Positions 1 to 8,505 of a stretch of DNA of 64,000 nt are shown here, piece by piece. Within the stretch, counting starts at the first letter, position 1, and every line of letters starts with the position of its first letter. A program made the translations under genes and the position numbers. The notes under the pieces are model-generated. The model did not search any database. It was not told the origin of the DNA and worked only from the letters and a program-made list of their open reading frames with translations. Source of the DNA: JACNJF01 sp050288105 (GTDB lineage Bacteria; Pseudomonadota; Gammaproteobacteria; GCA-001735895); NCBI GenBank assembly GCA_050288105.1, contig JBNKDE010000014.1, positions 1 to 64,000 on the forward strand, given 5' to 3'.

Positions 1-301
1 CGTCCATCTGTGCCGCTCCAGTGATCATGTTCTTAACATAATCCGCGTGCCCAGGGCAGTCTACGTGTGCGTAGTGACGGTTGGCTGATTCGTATTCTAC
101 GTGTGAGGTTGCAATCGTGATGCCGCGCTCTCTTTCTTCTGGTGCATTATCGATTTCATCGAATGCCTTCGCGGTTCCACCCATTGCTTCGGCCATGACT
201 TTGGTCAGCGCCGCTGTTAACGTCGTCTTACCATGATCCACGTGACCAATCGTTCCCACGTTTACGTGAGGTTTGTTTCTCTCGAATTTTTCCTTTGACA
301 T
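1..301 (-). CDS. tuf: Elongation factor Tu, N-terminal part (cut by window edge)
   Basis: EF-Tu carries aminoacyl-tRNA to the ribosome as a GTP complex. The reverse strand reads about 100 residues from the start codon at 299-301: MSKEKFERNKPHVNVGTIGH, then the P-loop GHVDHGKT, the switch I region with the RGITI motif, and DCPGHADYV of the G3 motif. The rest of the gene lies beyond base 1. It follows tRNA-Thr closely on the same strand, as tufB does in Escherichia coli, so the tRNAs and tuf are probably one transcript processed by RNases. Identity is certain; only completeness is limited by the window. Confidence 0.97.
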   Translation of the reverse strand, partial: MSKEKFERNKPHVNVGTIGHVDHGKTTLTAALTKVMAEAMGGTAKAFDEIDNAPEERERGITIATSHVEYESANRHYAHVDCPGHADYVKNMITGAAQMD

Positions 302-368
302 AGGATTAAATCTCCGACTAGTTGTTATGGCCGAATCACAGCCGATATTTACATTTAAACTACAAGTA

Positions 369-444
<76 letters not shown>

Positions 445-481
445 AATTGTTCAATAGCCTTCCAGCGTGAACTCTCAAGTT

Positions 482-556
<75 letters not shown>

Positions 557-625
557 ACTGCTATTACTTAAGAAGCCATTTAATACAAAATGCCCGAACA
601 CCTTATACTAAATGGCTTCAAAATA

Positions 626-710
626 TGGTGGAGGGGGGTGGATTCGAACCACCGAAGGCTGAGCCAGCAGATTTACAGTCTGCCCCCTTTGGCCGCTCGG
701 GAACCCCTCC
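626..710 (-). tRNA. tRNA-Tyr (GTA)
   Basis: The reverse strand gives an 85-base class II tRNA with a long variable arm. The acceptor stem is GGAGGGG/CCCCTCC, anticodon GTA lies in the loop TGTAAAT, and CCA is encoded. It is the first gene of the tRNA-tuf transcript. The upstream tRNA-Thr (thrU) present in the E. coli operon is absent here. Confidence 0.97.
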
Positions 711-725
711 AAAAGTAAGGTGCGT

Positions 726-754
726 ATTCTCTACACAGCTGGAATGCCTGTCAA
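726..754 (-). promoter_or_regulatory. Probable sigma-70 promoter of the tRNA-tuf operon
   Basis: On the minus strand a perfect -35 TTGACA (749-754) is followed after 17 bases by GAGAAT (726-731), four of six matches to the -10 consensus. The start point would fall about 10 bases before tRNA-Tyr. A GC-containing stretch (ACGCACC) follows the -10, as expected of the discriminator of stringently controlled stable-RNA promoters. This was read by eye only. Confidence 0.7.
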
Positions 755-886
755 TAGCAAGTGATGAAATAAGAGCTTATTTTTATGGCTTTTCTACAAC
801 TATCTGGTGATAGCCTGAATTCTCCTGCTGTAACCGCACATTCTCGAGACTTTATTCGCAACTAGCCCTAGAATTAAACTGTATTT

Positions 887-1735
887 ATGAACGATAAAAC
901 CGCATTCATCAGGGCGCTCCGCCCCTTTTCATTAATCGTAGCCATCGCAACCTGTGGGCTAGGGGTCAGCCTCGCTGTGATCGAAGGGCACCATAACTAC
1001 CAGCTCTCCGCCCTGGTAATGCTAACTGGGCTTTTGCTACAGATTGCGGTTAATCTGGTGAACGATTACCGCGACCTGAAAAACCATAACTTCTCAGCGC
1101 TGCAGAAAAAAGCCATCAAACGTAATACTATGCTGGGCTGGATAGTTATGGCTAGCGCCATATTGCTCGGCCTGTATATGGTTTCGATACGCGGATGGCC
1201 GTTATTCCTACTGGGCCTGGTTGGCGTGTTTGGAGCCTGGGGTTATACCGGCGGGGAGATTAACTTCAAGTCACGCGGACTGGGGGTTTTACTGGTATTT
1301 TTTCTGATGGGGGTTTTGCTGATAGGAGGTTCCTACTATACCGTTAGCGGGCGCTACCATATCGATATTTTCTGGCTATCTCTCCCATTCAGCCTGCTCT
1401 CTTCCTTATTATTGCTCAGTAATGAATTACGCGATTATGAAGAGGATCTCGCCTCGGGAATTAAAACTCTCAGCGTACGGCTAGGCTACGAGGTCGGCGT
1501 AAAGCTCTATTACTGGATAGTGGCTATGATCTACTTTATTAGTGCGCTGCTTTTCCAGGCGCACATACTGTCCAACATCATCCTGATACCGATCACACTG
1601 TTGGTACTCTGGCAGCCTGTGAAGCTATTGCATGCGCCCAGGGCACAGAGAATGTCGCTGACACCCTTAACTGGCCGCTTTTACTTCTTCTTTAGTATCG
1701 CTTTTCTGGCCTCTATCTGGCTTCCGTCATTATGA
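887..1735 (+). CDS. menA: MenA-like UbiA-family prenyltransferase
   Basis: This 282-residue membrane protein belongs to the UbiA prenyltransferase superfamily, which joins a polyprenyl diphosphate to an aromatic acceptor. The first Asp-rich motif is NLVNDYRD (about 58-65) and the second is SNELRDYEED (about 178-187). The stretch GYTGGE followed by RGLGVLLVFFLMG resembles the YTGGP...RGLGE signature of MenA (1,4-dihydroxy-2-naphthoate prenyltransferase) more than UbiA. About eight hydrophobic helices are visible. No strong Shine-Dalgarno precedes the ATG. The stop overlaps the next start by ATGA. Its partnership with a UbiE/MenG methyltransferase two genes downstream supports a quinone role. 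The exact acceptor is inferred. Confidence 0.8.
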   Translation: MNDKTAFIRALRPFSLIVAIATCGLGVSLAVIEGHHNYQLSALVMLTGLLLQIAVNLVNDYRDLKNHNFSALQKKAIKRNTMLGWIVMASAILLGLYMVSIRGWPLFLLGLVGVFGAWGYTGGEINFKSRGLGVLLVFFLMGVLLIGGSYYTVSGRYHIDIFWLSLPFSLLSSLLLLSNELRDYEEDLASGIKTLSVRLGYEVGVKLYYWIVAMIYFISALLFQAHILSNIILIPITLLVLWQPVKLLHAPRAQRMSLTPLTGRFYFFFSIAFLASIWLPSL

Positions 1736-2601
1736 ATGAAGATCTTGTGCTTAGCCTGGCGCTACCGATTACGCTTTTTTGCATTATGTTTAGCATGGGT
1801 GTCAACCTGGCTCTCAGGGACTTTAGTCTGTTACTTAGATCACCCACAACTGTACTTACGGGTATCACCGCCCAGATGTTACTGCTGCCGGCACTGGCTT
1901 TTATCCTGCTTTACCCGTTTAAATTACCTGCTGAAATCTTCGCCGGCTTTATCATTCTCGCACTGAGCCCCGGCGGCACAACGTCAAATATGTTCAGTTT
2001 TCTCGCTGGGGGTAACCTGGCTCTGTCGATTACCCTGACAGCACTGGTCAGCATCATCACCCCATTTACCATACCTTTGATCGCCCCCTGGTTACTGGCT
2101 GACCAGCTTCAGGCCAGTGCAATCCAGCTTCCTCTCCTGCCTACCATGATGAAGCTCATACTGGTGACCCTGATCCCGGTAGCTCTGGGCATGACATTGC
2201 GACATTTCAAACCTGCCTGGTGCAGGCAAAACACCGGCTGGCTAACCCGTACACCAATCATCATGTTGCTACTGGTTATTCTGGGGATCATTCGCCAGAA
2301 CTGGGATAACATGCCTCAGTTCATACAATACACCGGCGGGCCATCACTATTACTTGCGAGTGCCGCACTGCTTGCCGGTTATCTCTTTGCTCGTTCTTTA
2401 AAGCAGAGCAGTCATGATGCACGAACCATCGCCATTGAAGCCTCCATTCAGAATGGAGGAACAGCCATCCTGATCACAGGAAGCATATTACACAATCCAA
2501 CGATGACCATTGCTCCTGTCATGTATGGCATATTAATGCTGATTCCGGTATCGGTATTTGCCTACCTGTTCCAAAACATCAGCCCTGCGATAGAGTCATG
2601 A
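1732..2601 (+). CDS. BASS-family (bile acid:sodium symporter-like) transporter
   Basis: This is a 289-residue protein with about nine to ten hydrophobic segments. The motif ALSPGGTTSN (about 81-90) matches the conserved CPGG-[T/A]-SN element of the BASS family (COG0385), whose members co-transport organic anions with sodium: bile acids in animals, and pyruvate, pantothenate or other acids in bacteria and plastids. The N-terminal ALPITLFCIMFSMG and the segment IEASIQNGGTAILI (about 233-246) also fit. It sits between menA and the methyltransferase with 4-base overlaps on both sides, so it is translationally coupled to them. The substrate is unknown; the setting suggests a link to quinone precursors, which is inference. 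Confidence 0.82.
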   Translation: MNEDLVLSLALPITLFCIMFSMGVNLALRDFSLLLRSPTTVLTGITAQMLLLPALAFILLYPFKLPAEIFAGFIILALSPGGTTSNMFSFLAGGNLALSITLTALVSIITPFTIPLIAPWLLADQLQASAIQLPLLPTMMKLILVTLIPVALGMTLRHFKPAWCRQNTGWLTRTPIIMLLLVILGIIRQNWDNMPQFIQYTGGPSLLLASAALLAGYLFARSLKQSSHDARTIAIEASIQNGGTAILITGSILHNPTMTIAPVMYGILMLIPVSVFAYLFQNISPAIES

Positions 2602-3323
2602 AACATCGCTTGTCAAAGACCTTCGGACATAAATCCGTCGCCCCCAGTCAACGCGAGAAACTGATTCGTAGCGTATTTCAACGAGTCGCTAAGCGCTATG
2701 ATTTGATGAACGACCTGATGAGCATGGGCATACACCGCATCTGGAAATGGCGTTTTACGCGCGAAGCCCGGCAACACACTGGCGGGATTTACATCGACCT
2801 CGCGGGTGGCACGGGCGATATTGCTGCAGCGCTATACGATAGACACCAGAACAGCATTATCGTTGATCCTTCACTGGCCATGATGCAGGTAGCTCAGCAA
2901 AGACTGGGGCAGCAATGCGCTTATCTGGCAGCCAGCGCTGAAAGTCTGCCCTTCCCAGGCAATTTTATAGACCTTGTCACCATCTCTTTTGGAATAAGGA
3001 ATACCACAGATATCCAGAAGTCGCTTGAAGAGATCCACAGAGTATTAAAACCTGGCGGGCATTTTTACTGTCTCGAATTCAGCACGCCAGCACGCTGGTT
3101 AAAGCCGCTGTATGACGCCTGGTCGAGTAGCGTCATCCCTCGCCTTGGACAGCTAGTCGCCGGGCATCCCGACGCCTACCATTACCTGATTGAATCGATT
3201 CGTGAGTTTCCGGCACAGCAGGAAATGGTACAACTGATTGAGCATAGCGGCTTTGAAAACGTCAGCTACAGCAACCTGTCATTTGGTATCGCCTGTATAC
3301 ATCGCGCATCAAAAGCTCTATAA
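2598..3323 (+). CDS. ubiE: UbiE/MenG-type quinone C-methyltransferase
   Basis: This 241-residue SAM-dependent methyltransferase C-methylates demethylmenaquinone and/or a ubiquinone precursor. UbiE hallmarks are all visible: RVAKRYDLMNDLMSMGIHRIWK (about 29-50), the SAM-binding DLAGGTGDIA (about 68-77), ISFGIRNTTD (about 130-139) and EIHRVLKPGGHFYCLEFS. The ATG overlaps the transporter stop by four bases. Because its operon partner looks like MenA, menaquinone methylation (MenG) may be its main job. Whether a second ubiE exists elsewhere in the genome cannot be seen here. Confidence 0.88.
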   Translation: MKHRLSKTFGHKSVAPSQREKLIRSVFQRVAKRYDLMNDLMSMGIHRIWKWRFTREARQHTGGIYIDLAGGTGDIAAALYDRHQNSIIVDPSLAMMQVAQQRLGQQCAYLAASAESLPFPGNFIDLVTISFGIRNTTDIQKSLEEIHRVLKPGGHFYCLEFSTPARWLKPLYDAWSSSVIPRLGQLVAGHPDAYHYLIESIREFPAQQEMVQLIEHSGFENVSYSNLSFGIACIHRASKAL

Positions 3324-3489
3324 ATTCAACTCGGATTAATCATCAAGCCAAATAACTGACAACAAAACTAAGGGATTGAAACTCTGTGCTTTGCCCCCTT
3401 TAAAATCTGAAGCCTGGGGACGAAATTAGCGGACTAGATCGCTCAGAAGATGAGGCGAACTGGATAAACGATTGAAAAAAAGGGGAAAA

Positions 3490-3565
3490 TGGTGGGCCGT
3501 GGGCGATTCGAACGCCCGACCAATTGATTAAAAGTCAACTGCTCTACCGGCTGAGCTAACGGCCC
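3490..3565 (-). tRNA. tRNA-Lys (TTT)
   Basis: The reverse strand forms a 76-base cloverleaf with acceptor stem GGGCCGT/ACGGCCC, anticodon arm TTGA-CTTTTAA-TCAA with anticodon TTT, T arm GCGTTCGAATCGC, and an encoded CCA. It stands alone. A T-rich run follows its 3' end (around 3474-3489), which may help termination, although I see no stable hairpin there. Confidence 0.97.
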
Positions 3566-3580
3566 ATCGCGAAGGGGGGA

Positions 3581-3608
3581 ATCATACTGATTCCGGTTTA
3601 TATTTCAA
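3581..3608 (-). promoter_or_regulatory. Probable sigma-70 promoter of tRNA-Lys
   Basis: On the minus strand TTGAAA (3603-3608), a 16-base spacer and TATGAT (3581-3586) give a good sigma-70 promoter, with five of six matches in each box. The start would fall about 10 bases before the tRNA. Confidence 0.7.
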
Positions 3609-3707
3609 GTCATTTAAAAAAGAAAATTTCGCTATACCTTATTTATTTGTATAGCGCCCGGCAGACACCTGTTCAGGCCAACCAGGCCACCATATAGAGA
3701 GAATATT

Positions 3708-4967
3708 CTACATTGCTTCCAGCTTGCGCATAGATGCAGGCAGAAAACGCAATTCAACCAGAGCCGTGATCAGCGCATCGAACAGGCTGGCATCTTCATA
3801 CAGCATTTTGTAGTACTGGATTTTCATGGTCAGAGCACTACCAAACAAGATCGCCAGCATGGTCAGGAATGACCCTACAGCGAGTGTCGAGATCCCGGTT
3901 ATGGCCTGCCCTATGGTGCATCCCAGGGCCAGTGTGCCGCCTATCCCCATCAGAATTGCGCCGATCAGGTGGTTAACAAAGTCCCGCATGCTGGCGAACC
4001 ACTCCAGACGAAAACCGCGGCTGATCAGGGACCAGAACAGGGACCCCACTATCACACCCGCAACGGCGAACAGACCAAAGGTCAGGTGTACGGATTTAAA
4101 ACCAGAAACTATGTAGCCATAGGACTGGGCGATTGGATTAATGAAGGTAAATGACTGGGTTGATAACGGGCGCCCGGTGGAAGGCTTGCCCGCATTGGAG
4201 TCTGACAGCATTTCCCATTCAGCGTAATATCCTGACAGGCTATACATTTCACCATCCGCATCGATATTCAGGTTTGCACTGATATACCAGGCGCCTAGCA
4301 CAGCCAGACCCACAACCAGCCCGCTTAAAACATTATCGAAAGCATGACGAAATTCGGCGCTGCGAAAGATGTAAACCAGCAGCATGAGGCACAGTAGCAG
4401 ACCCGCGATAAGCCTGATCTGAAGCGCATTCTCCGTATCGATTAAAGAGCCCAGGTCTGAACTCGATTGCAGCTGGATCGCCGTTGGACTCACCCAGCCA
4501 TAAAACAGTTCGCTGTACAGCGTTTTATCCGAACCGGGAAAAGGGTTATTCATATAAAACGCCACCACCCCGATCACCAGAAAAACCACAATTGATTTTA
4601 GATTACCACCGCCAATCCTGATCAGGGTCTTGTTGCCACAACCACTGCCAAAGGTCATGCCGATACCGAATAACACACCGCCCAGAATGTTTTCCAGCCA
4701 GATAATCTGAGTGTCGCGATAAGGAGGAAAGGTACCGTCAACCGACATAACGCCTGCTGACTCCAGAATAACCACGCCTGCGACGGCTACCGCAATCGCC
4801 AGCAGCCAGGCGCGAAAACGTCCATAATCACCCATGTTGACCATATCGGATACAGCCCCCATAGTGCAAAAATTGGTTTTATTAACCACCGCACCCATAA
4901 TAAAGGCCAGTACGAAAGCCGACCAAAGAAGAAACCACTGCGCTTCGCTAAACGTTTCAAATGACAT
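3708..4967 (-). CDS. YeeE/YedE-family sulfur-compound transporter
   Basis: This 419-residue protein has about ten membrane segments and belongs to the YeeE/YedE family (COG2391). A characterised member, TsuA, imports thiosulfate through a relay of conserved cysteines. Cysteine motifs are present in NKTNFCTMGAVSD (about 30-42), FGSGCGNKTLIR (about 107-118) and ALGCTIGQAITGIS (about 350-363). The ATG at 4967 is preferred over the upstream in-frame GTG because GGGGTG lies just before it. No TusA-like (YeeD) partner is next to it. Import of thiosulfate or a similar sulfur compound is inferred from the family. Confidence 0.85.
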   Translation of the reverse strand: MSFETFSEAQWFLLWSAFVLAFIMGAVVNKTNFCTMGAVSDMVNMGDYGRFRAWLLAIAVAVAGVVILESAGVMSVDGTFPPYRDTQIIWLENILGGVLFGIGMTFGSGCGNKTLIRIGGGNLKSIVVFLVIGVVAFYMNNPFPGSDKTLYSELFYGWVSPTAIQLQSSSDLGSLIDTENALQIRLIAGLLLCLMLLVYIFRSAEFRHAFDNVLSGLVVGLAVLGAWYISANLNIDADGEMYSLSGYYAEWEMLSDSNAGKPSTGRPLSTQSFTFINPIAQSYGYIVSGFKSVHLTFGLFAVAGVIVGSLFWSLISRGFRLEWFASMRDFVNHLIGAILMGIGGTLALGCTIGQAITGISTLAVGSFLTMLAILFGSALTMKIQYYKMLYEDASLFDALITALVELRFLPASMRKLEAM

Positions 4968-5042
4968 ATTCACCCCGTAATATTGCCGATGATCAGCGTC
5001 ATCGATCAGATAATTACCTTCCTGACGAGGTGACTGCTTTTA

Positions 5043-5606
5043 TTATTCCTTTTTCAGCAAGCTGACAATCTGCTCAAAACCCTTTTCGCGCGCATGATCA
5101 AGAGCGGTTTTGTTTTCATCGTCAACCAGAGATGGATCAGCGTGATGTTTTAAAAGCACCCGGACCGTTTCCAGATGGCCCTGCCGGGTAGCCCACAATA
5201 AAGCGGTCCAGTGATGGGAATGCTCAACCAGATTTACATCAGCCCCATGTTGAATCAGTAGTTCGACAATGTCAGAGAAATTATTCGATGCCGCGAGCAT
5301 CATGGCTGAATAGCCACCCTTATCGACCAGGTCAACTTCAGCCCCCTTTTCAAGGAGTTTCACTACCGCTTCATACTGACCATTTAGAGCTGCTTTCATC
5401 AGCGGTGTCCACTGGCAGGCATTGCGCATATTCACCAGCTGTGTACCTTTGAGAAACTCATCCATTGAAGACAGATCACCCTGCTCTGCGGCATCCAGCA
5501 ATGTAGTCGCAGGCGTTTTGGCTGCCTCAGGCTTGCAAGCACTTAAAAAGAATAAACACAGCGCGGGGATTAAGACCCGTTTGACCATCCCTTGCATAAC
5601 ATACAT
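5043..5606 (-). CDS. Ankyrin-repeat lipoprotein
   Basis: This protein of up to 187 residues has a lipoprotein signal ending LFFLSAC, so it should be lipidated on that cysteine and anchored in the envelope. About four ankyrin repeats follow (WTPLMKAALNGQYEAVVKLL, YSAMMLAASNNFSDIVELL, WTALLWATRQGHLETVRVLL, KTALDHAREKGFEQIVSLL), so it binds a protein partner. The start is uncertain: in-frame ATGs at 5606, 5597 and 5588 all keep the signal peptide. It lies downstream of cpoB on the same strand after a 24-base gap and may be co-transcribed with the tol-pal genes. The partner is unknown. Confidence 0.8.
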   Translation of the reverse strand: MYVMQGMVKRVLIPALCLFFLSACKPEAAKTPATTLLDAAEQGDLSSMDEFLKGTQLVNMRNACQWTPLMKAALNGQYEAVVKLLEKGAEVDLVDKGGYSAMMLAASNNFSDIVELLIQHGADVNLVEHSHHWTALLWATRQGHLETVRVLLKHHADPSLVDDENKTALDHAREKGFEQIVSLLKKE

Positions 5607-5630
5607 CCGGCTTGCTACTGCTACCTATGT

Positions 5631-6557
5631 TTAACGTCCTTCACGAGACATACGCTCCAACCTTTTACCTGCAAGGCGAGCCGCTGTGCTGGATGAGAAT
5701 CGCGTTCTCAGTTGATCAAGTATTTGCCTGGCTTCTGCAAAGCGGCCTAGCTCATAATAGGTGTAACCTAATTTCAGCATCGCATCGGGCACCTTATTAC
5801 TGGTGGGGTAGTTTTTTAACACCGCGCTAAATTCTGTCACAGCCTGATCAAACTGACGCGTTACGTAGTTCGACTCGCCCAGCCAGTACTGGGAATTACC
5901 TGCATAATTACTTTGCGGATATTGTTTGATAAATTCCCTGAATGCCGTATCGGCCATTTTATAGCGCCCTTCTTTCAACATATCGAAAGCTTTTTGATAA
6001 GCCGCGCGTTCATCAGAAACCGGCGGGCGGTTAGCCGCTGTTGAAATGGTGGCAGGCTTTGCGACACCTGTTGCCGGCTGCGACGCAGAATCCGAAGGGG
6101 CTTGCGGCGCTGTCGCGGGTTGAACGGGTAAAGCAGGGGCGACTGAAGGTGCATCTGTGGTTTGCGCGGCAGTGGCAGGCGCAATTGCTGGTGCTGCTGT
6201 CGGCGACCTTGTTGAGGTCATTTCCAGCTCGCGTAAACGCCGATCTATATCCAGGTACAACTCACGCTGACGTTTTTTGATCCCAGCTAGGTCATGATCC
6301 TGCTGCTCAAGCATCCCTCTGAGCTGACTGGCTTCCTGCGACAGTTCATCTACGCGCTGAAACAGCTCCAGCATTGCACGATTATCCAGCAACCGGCGCA
6401 AGCCCTGCATATCAGACTGAATCTGCTCTACACCCTGTTGTAACTTTGCCAGATCATCGGTTAATTGCTGGTTGCTTTTTGACTGAGCAAAGGCAGGCGT
6501 ACTGCCAAGCATTACAACCGCAAGCGACAGTGCGGGAATGACTTTTAAGCTTTTCAT
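5631..6557 (-). CDS. cpoB: Cell division coordinator CpoB (YbgF)
   Basis: This 308-residue periplasmic protein works with the Tol-Pal complex to coordinate outer-membrane constriction and PBP1B activity. A signal peptide ends ...STPAFA. A coiled-coil segment (about 25-110) is followed by a Pro/Ala-rich linker and three C-terminal TPR units (AYQKAFDMLKEGRYKMAD, SQYWLGESNYVTRQFDQAV, AMLKLGYTYYELGRFAEA). I place the start at 6557, where AGGGG lies 8 bases upstream and a normal signal peptide begins; a longer frame to 6611 would add 18 residues before it. It closes the tolQRAB-pal order. Confidence 0.93.
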   Translation of the reverse strand: MKSLKVIPALSLAVVMLGSTPAFAQSKSNQQLTDDLAKLQQGVEQIQSDMQGLRRLLDNRAMLELFQRVDELSQEASQLRGMLEQQDHDLAGIKKRQRELYLDIDRRLRELEMTSTRSPTAAPAIAPATAAQTTDAPSVAPALPVQPATAPQAPSDSASQPATGVAKPATISTAANRPPVSDERAAYQKAFDMLKEGRYKMADTAFREFIKQYPQSNYAGNSQYWLGESNYVTRQFDQAVTEFSAVLKNYPTSNKVPDAMLKLGYTYYELGRFAEARQILDQLRTRFSSSTAARLAGKRLERMSREGR

Positions 6558-6597
6558 AAAATATGCCCCTGTTATTCGTTGCCCTAAAATCAATATG

Positions 6598-7155
6598 CTA
6601 TTTGACTTCATACACCAGCTCTACGCGACGGTTTCTGGACCATGCGGATTCTTCATGCCCGAGCACTGCAGGCTGTTCTTCGCCATAACTGATGGTATCA
6701 AGTTGATCGCTGGAAGCCCCCTGAAACAGTAGAATTCTACGCACCGACTGCGCACGACGATCACCCAGGGCAATATTGTATTCACGCGAGCCGCGCTCGT
6801 CTGTATGCCCTTCCAGTCGTACCGAGACATTACCGTTACTGGCGATAAAATTTCCATGAGCCTCGAGTATGCCCAACGATTCATCGCTTACCTTGGCGCT
6901 ATCGTAATCGAAATAAATGACGCGAGTTGCAAGCGGCGAATCAGGCTCGTCCAGCATTTGCTGTACGGTCAGCGATTCATCCGCGATGACACTGGCTTCG
7001 ACATCCGAACCCGAAATAGCCGAACCGTCAGCTGCACCATTCTGCTGACCGCTAATCACACCGGGTTCGGTCTGGTTTTCTATACCCTCACCCTGATTTG
7101 TACAGCCCATGATCAACAGGCTGCTGAGCAAACAGGTCATCAATATTCTGTTCAT
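6598..7155 (-). CDS. pal: Peptidoglycan-associated lipoprotein Pal
   Basis: This 185-residue outer-membrane lipoprotein of the Tol-Pal system binds peptidoglycan and TolB. The lipobox is LLIMGC (Cys about 18), followed by a disordered linker and an OmpA-type domain: VIYFDYDSAKV (about 99-109), the diaminopimelate-binding LEGHTDERGSREYN (about 134-147), and GDRRAQSVRRIL. Length and order (after tolB, before cpoB) are standard. Confidence 0.96.
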   Translation of the reverse strand: MNRILMTCLLSSLLIMGCTNQGEGIENQTEPGVISGQQNGAADGSAISGSDVEASVIADESLTVQQMLDEPDSPLATRVIYFDYDSAKVSDESLGILEAHGNFIASNGNVSVRLEGHTDERGSREYNIALGDRRAQSVRRILLFQGASSDQLDTISYGEEQPAVLGHEESAWSRNRRVELVYEVK

Positions 7156-7184
7156 ATTTGAATCCTCTTGTTAGTTTAACTGGT

Positions 7185-8498
7185 TTATTGGTTCGTGCGG
7201 TTGCGCTTCTTAAACGGTCCCCAGACCGGTTCACGAATATCGCCCGCCTGATCTGATAGCTTGTGCTTACTCTGCCCATCCAGTGACACCATATACAGCA
7301 CACCGGAATTTCCCTGTGTTGATGCATACAGCACCATGCGTCCATTCGGCGAAAATGAGGGCGACTCATCTAAATTATTATCGGTCAGTACATTCAGGTA
7401 CCCCTTTTCCCTCTCCAGCTGGGCGATCTGGTAACGACCACCGTCACCGTATACCATCACCAGGTTTTTGCCGTCGCTGGAAATATCAGAAGCCGAGTTA
7501 TAACGACCTTCGAAGGTAATGCGTTTTGGCTGCCCCCCAGTCACTGGGATTTCGTACAACTGCGGTGATCCGCTGCGATCCGAGGTGAAAATAATACTCT
7601 GCCCATCCGGGCTCCATACCGGCTCGGTATCAATCGCTCGATGGGTTGTCAGCCGCTTCAGTTTTTTACTTTCAACATTGATGGTATAGATATCAGGACT
7701 GCTATCGCGTGAAAGTACGATGGCGAGTTCTTTGCCATCAGGGGACCACGACGGCGCGCCATTGATACCTTTAAATCCAGTAATCTTGCTACGTTTGGCG
7801 GTTGCCAGATGTTGAACAAAGATTTCCGGACGATTATTTTCAAATGATACATAGGCCAGAGACTGTCCATCAGGAGACCAGGCTGGCGACATTAAAGGCT
7901 CATCCGATTCCAGTACAGTTTGCGGATTAAAACCATCGGTATCGGCCACCTGTAACACATACTTGCGCGCCTTTCCTGAACGCGCACTGATGTAGGCAAT
8001 ACGCGTATTAAAAGCACCGGGGATACCGGTAATGGTTTCATAGATTAAATCGCTAATCTCGTGCGCAGTTGTGCGCAACTCGCGCATGCTAACCGGAAAA
8101 CTGTACCCCACCAGTTGCTTCTGTTTAAGCACATCCAGCAACTGGAATTGCACATTCAGTTTGCCGGGCTGACTGGAGAGTATTCTACCAACCACCAGGT
8201 ACTCCTGATTCAACTTACGCCAGTTAGCGTAGTTCACATCCTTACTATAATGCGGTCGGGTGACATACTGTGTGCTGTTCAGTACCTTGAACACGCCACT
8301 ACGATTGAGATCCTCTGACACAATCTGAGCAATGTCGGTTTTAATCGAGACCGGCAATCCAGTGGTATCAAACTCAACCACCGACATCGGGATAGCGCCT
8401 TCGACGCCCTCAGTAATTTCAATGGTGATATCTGCAAATGCCGCTTGATGAACCCAGAGCATTAATCCTGCCAGGCTCAGCTTAAGTAGTTTCTTCAT
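7185..8498 (-). CDS. tolB: Tol-Pal system periplasmic protein TolB
   Basis: This 437-residue periplasmic protein links TolA at the inner membrane to Pal at the outer membrane. A signal peptide (MKKLLKLSLAGLMLWVHQAAFA) is followed by the N-terminal TolB domain (about 22-160) and then a six-bladed beta-propeller with repeated PAWSPDGQSLAYVS-type blades (SPAWSPDG, PSWSPDG, PVWSPDG, PSFSPNG). Length is usual. It sits between tolA and pal. Confidence 0.96.
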   Translation of the reverse strand: MKKLLKLSLAGLMLWVHQAAFADITIEITEGVEGAIPMSVVEFDTTGLPVSIKTDIAQIVSEDLNRSGVFKVLNSTQYVTRPHYSKDVNYANWRKLNQEYLVVGRILSSQPGKLNVQFQLLDVLKQKQLVGYSFPVSMRELRTTAHEISDLIYETITGIPGAFNTRIAYISARSGKARKYVLQVADTDGFNPQTVLESDEPLMSPAWSPDGQSLAYVSFENNRPEIFVQHLATAKRSKITGFKGINGAPSWSPDGKELAIVLSRDSSPDIYTINVESKKLKRLTTHRAIDTEPVWSPDGQSIIFTSDRSGSPQLYEIPVTGGQPKRITFEGRYNSASDISSDGKNLVMVYGDGGRYQIAQLEREKGYLNVLTDNNLDESPSFSPNGRMVLYASTQGNSGVLYMVSLDGQSKHKLSDQAGDIREPVWGPFKKRNRTNQ

Positions 8499-8505
8499 GC
8501 TTTAA

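Noticed and set aside
3324..3489. Regulatory or coding content between ubiE and tRNA-Lys
   Set aside because: I see no frame, hairpin terminator or promoter that stands out in these 166 bases.
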